Of a stretch of DNA of 50,914 nt, positions 27,357 through 36,151 are shown piece after piece; within the stretch, counting starts at the first letter, position 1; each line of letters begins with the position of its first letter. A program made the translations under genes and the position numbers. Source of the DNA: Azospirillum brasilense (GTDB lineage Bacteria > Pseudomonadota > Alphaproteobacteria > Azospirillales > Azospirillaceae). Under the pieces are notes generated by a model. The model saw nothing but the letters and a program-made list of their open reading frames with translations, was not told where the DNA came from and made no database searches. The stretch is taken from assembly GCF_003349955.1 (NCBI RefSeq), contig NZ_QLKQ01000053.1, positions 1-50,914 on the forward strand, in the 5' to 3' direction.

Positions 27357-28346
27357 TTACAGCAGCGTTTCCAGGACGCGGTCGGGCGGGGCGTGGCCGT
27401 CCGCGAAGGTCTTGATGTTGATGATGACCTTCTCGCCCATATCGATGCGGCCCTCGATGGTCGCGGAGCCCATGTGCGGCAGCAGGACCACGTTGTCGAG
27501 CCGCAGCAGCTTCGGGTTCACCGCCGGCTCATGCTCGAACACGTCCAGGCCGGCGCCGGCGATTTCCCCCTTCGACAGCATCCGGGTCAGCGCCGTCTCG
27601 TCGATGACCTCGCCGCGCGAGGTGTTGACGATGAAGCAGTGCGGACGCAGCAGCTTCAGCCGGCGCTCCGACAGCAGATGGTAGGTGGCCGGGGTGTGCG
27701 GGCAGTTGATGGACACCACGTCCATGCGCGCCAGCATCTGGTCCAGGCTCTCCCAATAGGTCGCCTCGAGCTCCTGCTCGACGTCCGGATAGACGCGACG
27801 GCGGTTGTGGTAGTGGATCGACATGCCGAAGGCCCGCGCCCGGCGCGCCAGCGCCTGCCCGATGCGGCCCATGCCGAGGATGCCCAGCCGCTTGCCCTGG
27901 ATGCGGTGGCCGAGCATCGTCGTCGGCCCCCAGCCCTTCCACTGGCCGGAGCGCACCAGCCGTTCGCCTTCCGCCACCCGGCGGCCGACCGCCAGCAGCA
28001 GGGCCATGGTCATGTCCGCCGTGTCCTCGGTCAGGACGCCCGGCGTGTTGGTGACGCTGATGCCGCGCTCCCGCGCCGCCTTCAGGTCGATGTGGTCGAC
28101 GCCCGTGCCGAAGGAGGCGATGAGGCGGAGCTGCGGCCCGGCCTTCTCGATCACCTCGCGGTCGATCCGGTCGGTGACGGTGGGGACCAGCACGTCGGCC
28201 GTCTGCACCACGTCGATGAGCTGTGCGTGGGTCAGGGGTTCGTCGTCGGAATTCAGCCGTGCGTCGAACAGCTCCATCATCCGCGTCTCGATGACGTCGG
28301 GCAGTTTCCGCGTGACGACGACGAGCGGCTTCTTCTTTTCGGTCAT
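27357..28346 (-). CDS. D-2-hydroxyacid dehydrogenase (glyoxylate/hydroxypyruvate reductase type)
   Basis: 329 residues. NAD(P)-dependent reduction of glyoxylate, hydroxypyruvate or a related 2-oxoacid. The nucleotide-binding motif is LGILGMGRIGQALARRARAFG. The catalytic triad is visible as Arg in NTSRGEVID, Glu in GLDVFEHEP and His in LLPHMGSAT. The sequence is close to GyaR-like enzymes of alphaproteobacteria. It converges on the Uma2 gene with 18 bases between stops. Confidence 0.91.
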   Translation of the reverse strand: MTEKKKPLVVVTRKLPDVIETRMMELFDARLNSDDEPLTHAQLIDVVQTADVLVPTVTDRIDREVIEKAGPQLRLIASFGTGVDHIDLKAARERGISVTNTPGVLTEDTADMTMALLLAVGRRVAEGERLVRSGQWKGWGPTTMLGHRIQGKRLGILGMGRIGQALARRARAFGMSIHYHNRRRVYPDVEQELEATYWESLDQMLARMDVVSINCPHTPATYHLLSERRLKLLRPHCFIVNTSRGEVIDETALTRMLSKGEIAGAGLDVFEHEPAVNPKLLRLDNVVLLPHMGSATIEGRIDMGEKVIINIKTFADGHAPPDRVLETLL

Positions 28347-28577
28347 AGACGGTGCCTCCCCCCATTCCGGGCCGACGCTTGTCCTATCAAGCGGTTGGGA
28401 AGCTGTCCAGATGGCAGTGACGATTCGGCGCGGCGACCAGCCCGATGAGCCGCCCCGCCATGTGACAAGAACCGATGCCGTTCGCCCGCCCGCGCCTTGC
28501 GCTTGCCCCCGGCGGCTACCCCTAATTATAGTGCCTCCGACTCACATCCTTCCGATCTCCACAGCACGGGGCTGCCG

Positions 28578-29123
28578 TTGCCGACGACGTCTGCCATCCG
28601 CCGCGCTCTCGCCGTCCTGGCGCTGGCCGTCGCAGCCCTGGCGCCGGTCACGCCGTCCACCGCCGACGCGTCGGACGGCGCGCGGCGCGAGAAGGACCCG
28701 ACCCACGCCTCGGGCCTGCCGATCCCCCGCTTCGTGTCGCTGCGCTCGGGCGAGGTGAACGCGCGCACCGGCCCCAACGTGCGCTACCCCATCGAATGGG
28801 TGTTCACCCGCAAGGAAATGCCGGTGGAGATCACTCAGGAATTCGACACCTGGCGCCGCATCCGCGACTGGGAAGGCAGCGAGGGCTGGGTCCACCAGAG
28901 CATGCTGTCGGGCAAGCGCAGCATCGTCATCACCGGCGACATCCGCACCGTCCGCAAGGAGCCGCGCGGCGACGCCGCCGTCGTGGCCCGCGCCCAGCCG
29001 GGCGTGATCGGCTGGCTGCGCAAGTGCAAGGGCGAATGGTGCGAGGTGGACCTGAAGGGCTATCGCGGCTGGATGAGCCGCGGCGAGTTCTGGGGCGCCT
29101 ACAAGGACGAGACGTTCGAGTAA
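28578..29123 (+). CDS. Exported SH3-domain protein
   Basis: About 181 residues. An N-terminal signal (RRALAVLALAVAALAPVTPSTADA) is followed by two bacterial SH3-like repeats: VSLRSGEVNARTGPNVRYPIEWVF with WRRIRDWEGSEGWVH, then TVRKEPRGDAAVVARAQPGVIGW with WCEVDLKGYRGWMSR. It is probably a periplasmic binding or scaffolding protein. No ATG precedes the signal peptide; TTG 28578 with GGGG upstream is the best start, and TTG 28497 is an alternative. It is divergent from the hydroxyacid dehydrogenase. Confidence 0.82.
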   Translation: MPTTSAIRRALAVLALAVAALAPVTPSTADASDGARREKDPTHASGLPIPRFVSLRSGEVNARTGPNVRYPIEWVFTRKEMPVEITQEFDTWRRIRDWEGSEGWVHQSMLSGKRSIVITGDIRTVRKEPRGDAAVVARAQPGVIGWLRKCKGEWCEVDLKGYRGWMSRGEFWGAYKDETFE

Positions 29124-29143
29124 CCGGCGGGCGGTGGGCCGTT

Positions 29144-29254
29144 TGCCCCCACCCTTCCCACGGCTGGCGCCGCGGGCCCCTTCCCTCCCCCGCTGCGCAG
29201 GAGAGGGAGAAAAGTCCCCTCCCCTGCGCAGCGGGGGAGGGCTAGGGTGGGGGC
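29144..29254. repeat. Long imperfect palindrome, GC-rich dispersed repeat
   Basis: It begins TGCCCCCACCCTT and ends GCTAGGGTGGGGGCA. The inner arms are CCCTCCCCCGCTGCGCAGG and CCTGCGCAGCGGGGGAGGG. It is the same family and layout as 4659-4762 and occupies the spacer between two convergent genes. Confidence 0.87.
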
Positions 29255-29264
29255 AAGGGTCTCC

Positions 29265-29858
29265 CTACCCGAAATCCCCCGCAAGCTCCGCCCGCACCGC
29301 CTCCGGCATCACCGCCATGTGGCCGTACTCGGGATGGCCGATGACGAGGATCACCTCCGTGCCGGGGGTGCGGAAGGCGGCGATCTGCTCCGGCGTGAAG
29401 TCGAAATGCAGGAAATGGACGGCGGAGGCCTTGCCCGCCCCGTTCGTGCGCGCCACGTCCTCCTCCGGCCGGCCGGTCACCGTGTGGCCGGCGAAGCGCA
29501 GCGTCATCGTCCGCTCTACCCCGCCCAACCGGCCGAGTTCGGCGGCGCGACGCGCCGGGTCGGCGATCTCGAACATCACGGTGGCAACCAGCTCCGTCCC
29601 TTGCGGAATCAGGCCGTTGTAGGCGCGCAGCTCGCCGTCGATCTGGTCTTCGCCGCCCCGCTCGATGAACAGCATCTCGTGGACCTGCTGCCACATCGTC
29701 TCGTAATTCTCGAAATGGACGAGGGCGTCGGGGCCGACCGCGACGCGGCGCCTCTTCTTCACGGCGACCAGAGCGCTGCGGCGGGCGGCGCGTTCGCGGG
29801 CGTAGCGGTCCAGGGGAAGAATGTCGGCGCGGGTGATCGCGGTCCGGCGCGCCGTCAT
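29265..29858 (-). CDS. DUF3501 family protein
   Basis: 197 residues, cytoplasmic, no membrane segment. Segments such as FENYETMWQQVHEMLFIERGG and YNGLIPQGTELVATVMFEI are typical of DUF3501. That family is commonly encoded next to rubrerythrin, as here. Its ATG overlaps the rubrerythrin stop (ATGA), indicating translational coupling. The biochemical function is unknown; an oxidative-stress link is inferred from the partner. Confidence 0.85.
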   Translation of the reverse strand: MTARRTAITRADILPLDRYARERAARRSALVAVKKRRRVAVGPDALVHFENYETMWQQVHEMLFIERGGEDQIDGELRAYNGLIPQGTELVATVMFEIADPARRAAELGRLGGVERTMTLRFAGHTVTGRPEEDVARTNGAGKASAVHFLHFDFTPEQIAAFRTPGTEVILVIGHPEYGHMAVMPEAVRAELAGDFG

Positions 29859-30274
29859 GACGACAGCTGGTCCAGCATCCTCTGGAACCGCCCGGCGTGG
29901 CTGCGCTCGGCCTTGGCCAGCGTCTCGAACCAGTCCGCGACCTCCTCGAAGCCTTCCTCGCGGGCGGTGCGGGCCATGCCCGGATACATGTCGGTGTATT
30001 CGTGGGTCTCGCCGGCGATGGCGGCCTTCAGGTTGCTCACCGTATCGCCGATGGGCAGGCCGGTGATCGGGTCGCCGGCCTCCTCCAGGAACTCCAGATG
30101 GCCGTGGGCGTGGCCGGTTTCGCCCTCCGCCGTGGAGCGGAAGACCGCGGCGACCTCGTTGTGGCCTTCCACGTCGGCCTTCTGGGCGAAATAGAGATAG
30201 CGGCGGTTGGCCTGGCTCTCACCCGCGAAGGCCGCCTTGAGGTTCTGCTCGGTCTTCGTGCCCTTCAGCGACAT
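29855..30274 (-). CDS. Rubrerythrin, short form
   Basis: 139 residues. Ferritin-like diiron four-helix bundle that reduces peroxide. Metal ligands are in AFAGESQANRRY, AEGETGHAHGH, AGETHEYTDMY and LAKAERSHAGRF. It lacks the C-terminal rubredoxin domain found in classical rubrerythrins, so an external electron donor is needed. It is coupled to the DUF3501 gene and sits downstream of irr on the same strand. A good promoter lies at 30356-30384. Confidence 0.93.
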   Translation of the reverse strand: MSLKGTKTEQNLKAAFAGESQANRRYLYFAQKADVEGHNEVAAVFRSTAEGETGHAHGHLEFLEEAGDPITGLPIGDTVSNLKAAIAGETHEYTDMYPGMARTAREEGFEEVADWFETLAKAERSHAGRFQRMLDQLSS

Positions 30275-30355
30275 GGCGGCGTTCTCCAGACGGGGTTCTG
30301 TCCGGCCCGGCCGCGCGCGGGCGTGGGGCCTCCGGCGGCCGAGCCTCGGCTACGG

Positions 30356-30384
30356 CTTATGCCATTGCTCCCAAAACGCGTCAA
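30356..30384 (-). promoter_or_regulatory. Candidate promoter for rubrerythrin-DUF3501
   Basis: Minus strand TTGACG (30384-30379) and CATAAG (30361-30356) with 17 bases between. It lies about 80 bases upstream of the rubrerythrin start. Confidence 0.6.
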
Positions 30385-30457
30385 TGTTCCGGAAATTCCC
30401 CGAGGACCCGGCCGGGAGACGGATTTTTTCCAGCAGCAGCCATGAGCCGCCCGCCCC

Positions 30458-30889
30458 TCAGCGCTCCTCGCCCTGCTCCGCGCTCAGCCGGACGATCACG
30501 TCCACCCGCGCGATGCGCGTTCCCGGCGGGGCCGGCGGCAGATGCTGCACCACCACGTCGTCGCCGGGGATGTCCTCCAGCCGGCCAGTCCCTTCCAGGA
30601 AGAAATGGTGATGGTCGCTGGTGTTGGTGTCGAAGTAGGACTTGCCCGCCTCCACCACCACCTCGCGCAGCAGGCCGGCGGCGGTGAACTGGTTCAGCGT
30701 GTTGTAGACCGTGGCCAGCGACACCCGCAGGTCCGCCCCCATGGCCTCGGTGTGGAGCTGCTCGGCGGTGACGTGGCGGTGCTCCCCCTCGAACAGCAGG
30801 CGGGCCAGCCCCAGACGCTGGCGCGTCGGGCGGAAGCCGGCCGTCTGCAGGCGGTCGAGGGCGCGCTTGAAGGGTCGGGTGCCGGTCAT
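30458..30889 (-). CDS. irr: Fur-family regulator, Irr type
   Basis: About 143 residues. Fur fold with an N-terminal winged helix (GFRPTRQRLGLARLLF, SLATVYNTLNQFTAAGLLREV). The segment SYFDTNTSDHHHFFLEGTGRLEDIP has the HHHF stretch characteristic of Irr, the haem-responsive iron regulator of alphaproteobacteria. The frame runs open to GTG 30967; ATG 30889 is preferred because it aligns with the family start. An Irr-box-like sequence lies upstream (30968-30984), suggesting autoregulation. PerR-like function is possible but less likely given the HHH motif. Confidence 0.87.
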   Translation of the reverse strand: MTGTRPFKRALDRLQTAGFRPTRQRLGLARLLFEGEHRHVTAEQLHTEAMGADLRVSLATVYNTLNQFTAAGLLREVVVEAGKSYFDTNTSDHHHFFLEGTGRLEDIPGDDVVVQHLPPAPPGTRIARVDVIVRLSAEQGEER

Positions 30890-30967
30890 CGTCGTCTGTT
30901 CGCCGTGGTTCAGGTCGCAAAGTCGGAACGCGAAACGGACCGCGGCGATCTGCCGCAGCCCGCTCAC

Positions 30968-30984
30968 TTTAGAACGATTTCAGG
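30968..30984 (-). promoter_or_regulatory. Partial iron-control-element-like sequence upstream of irr
   Basis: On the plus strand TTTAGAACGATTTCAGG. The left half is identical to the TTTAGAA half-site of the known Irr box (TTTAGAA-N3-TTCTAAA); the right half matches poorly. It overlaps a possible -10 (TCTAAA on the minus strand). Confidence 0.4.
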
Positions 30985-31026
30985 TCAGGGGGCAAGCGCC
31001 CCCCGCAAAGCCGCGAACCGCCGGCG

Positions 31027-32424
31027 TCAGTAGCCGGTGGCGATCCGCTCGACCAGCTGCTTCACGGTCGGGATGAACCCGTCCTTGTAGTAGGGGTCCG
31101 ACGCGAAGCGGAAGGCGTTGTGGCCGGCGAACATCAGCTGGTTTTCGCAGTCGTCGGTGTGGCTGACCGCCTGCAGGGTCTTCTGGATGCAGTAGGAGCG
31201 CGGATCGGCGCGCTTGCCGTTCGTGCCTTCCTCGTTCTGCGCCCAGTTGGAGAAGTTGCAGGCCGACAGGCAGCCCATGCAGTCCACCTGATCGCGGTGG
31301 ATGCGCTCCGCCTGCTCCGGCGTGACGAAGATGACCGTGCTGTCCGGCGTCTTCAGGCCGCTGGTGAAGCCCTGGGACAGCCAGCCCTCGGCGCGGGCCT
31401 TGTCCGTCTCGGTCACATAGACCGGGCGGCCGCGCGGGCCCAGCGGCAGCTCGGCGGAATGCTCGCCCACCGGCTTGGGCAGATAGGCCACCTGACGCTC
31501 CGAGCGGGCCATCAGGTCCATCAGGAACGGGTTCTTGACGGCGGAGGAGTAGAAGCCCGTCGGCGAGAAGCGGTTCAGGAAGACGTCGCCTTCCTTCAGC
31601 GTCAGCAGGCGGTGCTTCCAGGCGTTGGAGATCGGGCTCTCCTGGGTCAACAGCGGACGCGTACCGAACTGGAAGGCCACCGGGCCGAGGTCGGGGTTGT
31701 CGATCCAGTCTTCCCAGTCCGACAGCCACCAGACGCCGCCCGCCATGACGATGGGGGTGTCGTTCAGGCCGAAGCTGTTCATCATCTGGCGCAGCGCCAG
31801 GACGCGGGGGAACGGATCCTCCGGCTTCAGCGGGTCCTCGGAATTGGACAGGCCGTTGTGACCGCCTGCCAGCCACGGGTCCTCGTAGACCACGCCGCCC
31901 AGATTCTCGCGGAACTTGTGGTAGGCGCGCAGCCACAGGGCGCGGAAGGCGCGGGCCGAGGAGACGATGGGGTAATAGTGCACGCCGTAGTGAACGGCGA
32001 TTTCCGCCACGCGGTAGGGCATGCCGGCGCCGCAGGTGACGCCGTGGATCAGACCCTGGGAGCCTTCCAGCACGCCGTGCAGGATGTGTTCGGCGCCGCC
32101 CATCTCCCACAGGACGTTCATGTGGATGCGGCCCTGGCCGTTCGACGCCTCGTGCGCGATGCGCGCCTGCGCGATGCCGCCCTGGATGCCGAATTTGATC
32201 AGCTCGTCATGGCGCTCGCGGCGGGTTTTGCCGTGATAGACCTGCGGCAGGAGATTCCCGTTCTCGTCGTAGCTGTCGGCGTTCACGCCCGAGAATGTTC
32301 CGATACCCCCGGCCGCCGCCCAGGCGCCCGAGCTTTCCCCGTTGGAGACGGCAATTCCCTTGCCACCCTCGACGAGCGGCAGAACCTCCCGGCCAGACAT
32401 CAGCAACGGCTTAAGCGCCTTCAA
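31027..32424 (-). CDS. Nitronate monooxygenase/2-nitropropane dioxygenase-like flavoprotein
   Basis: About 465 residues. FMN-dependent TIM-barrel oxidoreductase. Segments GKGIAVSNGESSGAWAAAGG, FGIQGGIAQARIAHE and MAGGVWWLSDWEDW fit this family. The C-terminal part has extra cysteines (DCMGCLSACNFSNWA), which are typical of the long alphaproteobacterial subgroup and may bind a metal. TTG 32424 is chosen because a GGAGG box lies five bases upstream; ATG 32442 is an alternative with no such box. The substrate is unknown. Confidence 0.82.
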   Translation of the reverse strand: MKALKPLLMSGREVLPLVEGGKGIAVSNGESSGAWAAAGGIGTFSGVNADSYDENGNLLPQVYHGKTRRERHDELIKFGIQGGIAQARIAHEASNGQGRIHMNVLWEMGGAEHILHGVLEGSQGLIHGVTCGAGMPYRVAEIAVHYGVHYYPIVSSARAFRALWLRAYHKFRENLGGVVYEDPWLAGGHNGLSNSEDPLKPEDPFPRVLALRQMMNSFGLNDTPIVMAGGVWWLSDWEDWIDNPDLGPVAFQFGTRPLLTQESPISNAWKHRLLTLKEGDVFLNRFSPTGFYSSAVKNPFLMDLMARSERQVAYLPKPVGEHSAELPLGPRGRPVYVTETDKARAEGWLSQGFTSGLKTPDSTVIFVTPEQAERIHRDQVDCMGCLSACNFSNWAQNEEGTNGKRADPRSYCIQKTLQAVSHTDDCENQLMFAGHNAFRFASDPYYKDGFIPTVKQLVERIATGY

Positions 32425-32653
32425 CGAAACCTCCAAGACCATGAGAGCGCCCGCGCGCGGGCGCCCGGACAGCGCGACCCGAAAGACGACGAAAAACGCC
32501 GCCGGGAGTCGTGCCCCCGACGGCCCAAGCCGCCATGAGCGATCTATATATGAGGAAATTTCCGTGCGGACGAGTGGATTCGCGGTGTTAGAAAAAAATC
32601 TGTCACGGCGACATGTCCCCAAACGTCAACCTGAGGTCTCCGGGGAAACCGTC

Positions 32654-33403
32654 TCACGGGGTCGTCCCGGCGGCCAGTTCCGCCGCCAAGCGGCCCGGCG
32701 CGTCGGTGAAGACTCCGGCCACGCCCCAGCCGAACAGCGCCCGCGCCCGCGCCGCGTCGTTGACCGTGTAGGCCAGCACCGGACGCCCGGTGGCGCGGTA
32801 GGCGGCGACGCTCTCCGCCGTCTGGCGATCCTGATGGACGTTCAGGGTGGCGGCGCCGATGCGGTCGGCGATGGCCGCCCAGTCGGCGGGCGGGTCCCAC
32901 AGCAGGTAGCCGCGCGGAATCTCCGGCGCCCGGTCGCGCGCCACCTCCAGACACGGCACCTCGAAGCTGGACACCAGCAGGGGCAGACCGGCGGGCCACA
33001 GCCGTTTCAGCAGCTCCAGCGCGACGTCCGCCGTCGCCACCTCCTGGCCGGGATAGGGCTTGATTTCCAGATTGAGGCCCAGGCCCAACTTGCGGATCAC
33101 GCCCAGCGCCTCTTCCAGCGTCGGCACCGTTTCGCCAGCGAAACGGGCGTCGAACCAGGAGCCGGCGTCCAGCGCCTTCAGCTCCGCCAGGGTCAGGTCC
33201 GGCACCGGCCCGGCGCCGTTGGTGGTGCGCTCCAGCGTGTCGTCGTGGATCAGCACCGGCACCCGGTCGCGGGTGAGCATCACGTCCACCTCGACCCAGG
33301 CGGCGCCCTGGCGGGCGGCCTCGCGCAGGCTGGCGAGGGTGTTTTCCGGCGCGTTTTCCTTGGCGCCGCGGTGGCCGATCAGACGGGGAAGAGTCGACAG
33401 CAT
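32654..33403 (-). CDS. ugpQ: Glycerophosphodiester phosphodiesterase
   Basis: 249 residues. It hydrolyses glycerophosphodiesters to glycerol-3-phosphate and an alcohol. The GDPD signature is complete: LIGHRGAKENAPENTLAS, EVDVMLTRDRVPVLIHDDTLERTTNG and NLEIKP. No signal peptide is visible, so it is cytoplasmic, as UgpQ is. It is divergent from the EpmB-type gene with 65 bases between. No ugp transport genes are nearby. Confidence 0.93.
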   Translation of the reverse strand: MLSTLPRLIGHRGAKENAPENTLASLREAARQGAAWVEVDVMLTRDRVPVLIHDDTLERTTNGAGPVPDLTLAELKALDAGSWFDARFAGETVPTLEEALGVIRKLGLGLNLEIKPYPGQEVATADVALELLKRLWPAGLPLLVSSFEVPCLEVARDRAPEIPRGYLLWDPPADWAAIADRIGAATLNVHQDRQTAESVAAYRATGRPVLAYTVNDAARARALFGWGVAGVFTDAPGRLAAELAAGTTP

Positions 33404-33468
33404 GGGTCCTGCGGGAGTAAGAGCGGGCCTCTCATGATAGGCGCAAAGCGGCGGATCGGGAACGAGCG

Positions 33469-34503
33469 ATGAAGGCAGCCCACAGCGTGACCGATCTGGT
33501 GGCCGCCGGGCTGATGACGCCCGCGGCGGGCGAGGCGGTGGCCGCCGTGGCCGACCGCTACGCCATCGCCCTGACCCCGTACCTGCTGGAAACGCTGGCG
33601 GACGCCGCGCCCGGCGATCCCCTGTACGCGCAGTACGTCCCTTCTCCCGAAGAGGCGTACACCGCGCCGGAGGAGCGCGCGGACCCCATCGGCGACGTGG
33701 CGCGCAGCCCGGTGAAGGGCATCGTCCACCGCTACCCCGATCGGGTCCTGCTGAAGCCGCTGCACGCCTGCGCGGTCTATTGCCGCTTCTGCTTCCGGCG
33801 GGAAATGGTCGGCCCCGGCGGCGAGGCGCTGTCGCCCGACGAGCTGGACGCCGCGCTGGCGTACGTGCGTGCGCATCCCGAGGTGTGGGAGGTGGTGGTG
33901 ACCGGCGGCGATCCGCTGCTGCTGTCGCCGCGGCGCCTGTCGCACATCGTCCGCAGCCTGTCGGACATTCCCCATGTCGGGGTGGTCCGGCTGCACACCC
34001 GCATCCCCGTCGCCGACCCGGCGCGCGTCACCGCGGAGCTGGTCGAGGCGCTGAAGGCGCCGGAGTTGGCGACCTGGATGGCCGTCCACGTCAACCACGC
34101 CGACGAATTGACGGAGCCGGCGCGCGGCGCCATTGCCCGGCTGGCCGAGGCCGGCATTCCCCTGCTCGGCCAGACGGTGCTGCTGAAGGGCATCAACGAC
34201 GACGCGGCGGCGCTGGAGGCGCTGTTCCGGGGATTGGTGCGCAACCGGATCAAACCCTATTACCTGCACCATCCCGACCTCGCCGCCGGCACCAGCCATT
34301 TCCGCCCGACCCTGGCCGAGGGGCAGGCGCTGGTGAAGGGGCTGCGCGGCCGCGTTTCCGGCCTTTGCCAGCCGACCTATGTGCTGGACATCCCCGGCGG
34401 GCACGGCAAGGCACCCGCCGCGCCGGGCTGGGTGCGGCCGGACGGCGAAGGAGGTTATGTGGCGGAGGACTTCACGGGGGCGACCCACCGCTACCGCGGC
34501 TGA
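33469..34503 (+). CDS. KamA-family radical SAM protein, EpmB-like
   Basis: 344 residues, the length of EpmB rather than full lysine 2,3-aminomutase (about 415). The 4Fe-4S motif CAVYCRFCFRRE, the SAM-binding GGDPLLL and the PLP-region sequences (HTRIPV, GQTVLLKGINDD) are present. EpmB converts lysine to beta-lysine for modification of elongation factor P, and that is the likely job. The partner genes epmA and efp are not in the window. Its stop TGA abuts the stop of the convergent TspO-like gene with no base between. Confidence 0.87.
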   Translation: MKAAHSVTDLVAAGLMTPAAGEAVAAVADRYAIALTPYLLETLADAAPGDPLYAQYVPSPEEAYTAPEERADPIGDVARSPVKGIVHRYPDRVLLKPLHACAVYCRFCFRREMVGPGGEALSPDELDAALAYVRAHPEVWEVVVTGGDPLLLSPRRLSHIVRSLSDIPHVGVVRLHTRIPVADPARVTAELVEALKAPELATWMAVHVNHADELTEPARGAIARLAEAGIPLLGQTVLLKGINDDAAALEALFRGLVRNRIKPYYLHHPDLAAGTSHFRPTLAEGQALVKGLRGRVSGLCQPTYVLDIPGGHGKAPAAPGWVRPDGEGGYVAEDFTGATHRYRG

Positions 34504-35058
34504 TCAGCGCGTCCCCAGCCCCGGCCCCAGCCCGAACAGCGGGTCCGGGTTGAGGACCACGCCATGGACGGCGACGATGGAGGCGAAGCCGGTCCACAGC
34601 ACCAGCGGCAGCCAGCTCGCCGCGATGGCGCGGTCGTCCGGCCAGACCAGCAGCACGCAGGTCGCGGCGATGATGAAATAGGCCATGGTCCAGGCCGCCG
34701 CCAGGATCGGGCTGCCCATGGTGAAATAGGCGAATCCGAAACTGGCGTAGAGCAGCCACAGCGCCCCTTGCATCCCGATCAGCGCCGGGCGCCAGCCGAT
34801 TGGCCAGGGCGCGTTCAGCATCCGCACGCAACCCCAGAGCTGGATCAGGCTGATGCTGAACCAGACGACGGGAAAGGCCCAGCCCGGCGGCTGCAGCGGC
34901 GAGGGCTGGTAGCCGGGAAACGGCTCCCCGCCCCGCTCGAACACGCCATAGGTGTTGGTGAGCAGCCAGAAGACCAGAGCCTGCCACCAATACACCCGGA
35001 AGGGCAGCGGGCCGGTGTCGGTTGCGGGTTCCGTCGGGACGAAGGAGCGGTGGTTCAT
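34504..35058 (-). CDS. TspO/MBR family membrane protein
   Basis: 184 residues with about five hydrophobic helices. Diagnostic features are SPLQPPGWAFPVVWFSISL near residue 52 and the C-terminal SIVAVHGVVLNP, resembling the tryptophan-rich sensory protein/TspO fold that binds porphyrins and sterols. The match is weaker than for classical TspO. The ATG follows TAAGG. The N-terminal 20 residues are an extension. Confidence 0.7.
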   Translation of the reverse strand: MNHRSFVPTEPATDTGPLPFRVYWWQALVFWLLTNTYGVFERGGEPFPGYQPSPLQPPGWAFPVVWFSISLIQLWGCVRMLNAPWPIGWRPALIGMQGALWLLYASFGFAYFTMGSPILAAAWTMAYFIIAATCVLLVWPDDRAIAASWLPLVLWTGFASIVAVHGVVLNPDPLFGLGPGLGTR

Positions 35059-35183
35059 GCCTTAGGAAATGGCACGGCCCCGCTTGCGGTCAAGCGCGGG
35101 GTTGACGCATCCGGCGGAGCGCCGGAACAGCCGCGCCCCCTCGCTGGTTTTCCTCTCGCAATGCGTCGGGGGAGGATCGGGCG

Positions 35184-36077
35184 ATGCGGTGGCAGGACGG
35201 TCGCGAGAGCGAGAATGTCGAGGACCGGCGCGGCGCGCCCGGAAGCGGCGGGTTCCGCACCGGCGGGATCGGCATCCCCATCGGGCGCGGCGGGATCGGC
35301 ATCGGCGGGCTGGCGGTGATCGTGGTGGTGTCGCTCCTGCTCGGCATCAACCCGCTGGATCTTCTGCAGGGCACGGCGCCGCAGGAGCAGGCCCGCACCG
35401 AACAGTCGGACGCCCCGCGCGGCGGCGGCGACGACGAGCTGAAGCGCTTCGTCTCCGTCGTGCTCGCCGACACCGAGGACACCTGGGCCGCCCAGTTCCA
35501 GCAGATCGGCCGCACCTATCAGGACCCGGCGCTGGTGCTGTTCTCCGGCACGGTGGATTCCGGCTGCGGCTTCGCCCAGGCGGCGATGGGTCCCTTCTAT
35601 TGCCCGCAGGACCGCAAGGTTTACATCGACCTCAGCTTCTACCGCGACCTGCGCGACCGCTTCCGCGCGCCGGGCGACTTCGCCCAGGCCTATGTGATCG
35701 CCCACGAGGTCGGCCACCATGTGCAGAACCTGCTGGGCATCTCCGACCGGGTGCAGCAGGCCCAGCGTCGGGCCGGGTCCCAGGCCGAGGCCAACGGGCT
35801 GTCGGTGCGGCTGGAGCTTCAGGCCGACTGCTTCGCCGGCCTGTGGGCCAACCACGCCAACCGCGAGCGCCAGATCATCGAGCCCGGCGACGTCGAGGAG
35901 GCCCTGACGGCGGCCAGCGCCATCGGCGACGACCGCCTGCAACGGCAATCCCGCGGCACCGTGACTCCGGACAGCTTCACCCACGGCAGTTCCGCCCAAC
36001 GGGTGCAATGGTTCCGCACCGGTCTGGAGCGTGGTGAGTTGAACGCCTGCGACACGTTCCGGGCGGAGCGGCTGTAA
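35184..36077 (+). CDS. Neutral zinc metallopeptidase, YpfJ family
   Basis: 297 residues. It has a short cytoplasmic N-terminus, a Gly-rich segment, one membrane helix (IGGLAVIVVVSLLLGI, residues about 40-56) and an extracytoplasmic catalytic domain. The zinc site is AHEVGHHVQNLLG, with the third ligand in LELQADCFAGLWA. Flanking motifs SGCGFAQAAMGPFYCPQDRKVYIDLSFY are hallmarks of PF04228. The ATG follows GGGGGAGGATC. It is the gene directly upstream of the STAND NTPase, which has its own promoter. Confidence 0.92.
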   Translation: MRWQDGRESENVEDRRGAPGSGGFRTGGIGIPIGRGGIGIGGLAVIVVVSLLLGINPLDLLQGTAPQEQARTEQSDAPRGGGDDELKRFVSVVLADTEDTWAAQFQQIGRTYQDPALVLFSGTVDSGCGFAQAAMGPFYCPQDRKVYIDLSFYRDLRDRFRAPGDFAQAYVIAHEVGHHVQNLLGISDRVQQAQRRAGSQAEANGLSVRLELQADCFAGLWANHANRERQIIEPGDVEEALTAASAIGDDRLQRQSRGTVTPDSFTHGSSAQRVQWFRTGLERGELNACDTFRAERL

Positions 36078-36094
36078 TCCTCCATCCGCAAGAG

Positions 36095-36123
36095 TTGAGT
36101 GTTTTTCTGATCCGACCTATCGT
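36095..36123 (+). promoter_or_regulatory. Promoter for the STAND NTPase gene
   Basis: TTGAGT (36095-36100) and TATCGT (36118-36123) with exactly 17 bases between. The predicted start is near 36130, giving a leader of about 22 bases with the AGGAGG ribosome site at 36138-36143. Confidence 0.6.
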
Positions 36124-36139
36124 TGTTCGGTTGGATCAG
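36107..36139. promoter_or_regulatory. Dyad over promoter, candidate operator
   Basis: CTGATCCGACC (36107-36117) and GGTTGGATCAG (36129-36139) are inverted repeats with one mismatch and an 11-base centre. They bracket the -10 and reach the predicted start, touching the ribosome site. This position suits repression or autoregulation. Confidence 0.6.
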
Positions 36140-36151
36140 GAGGCGTGCCGC

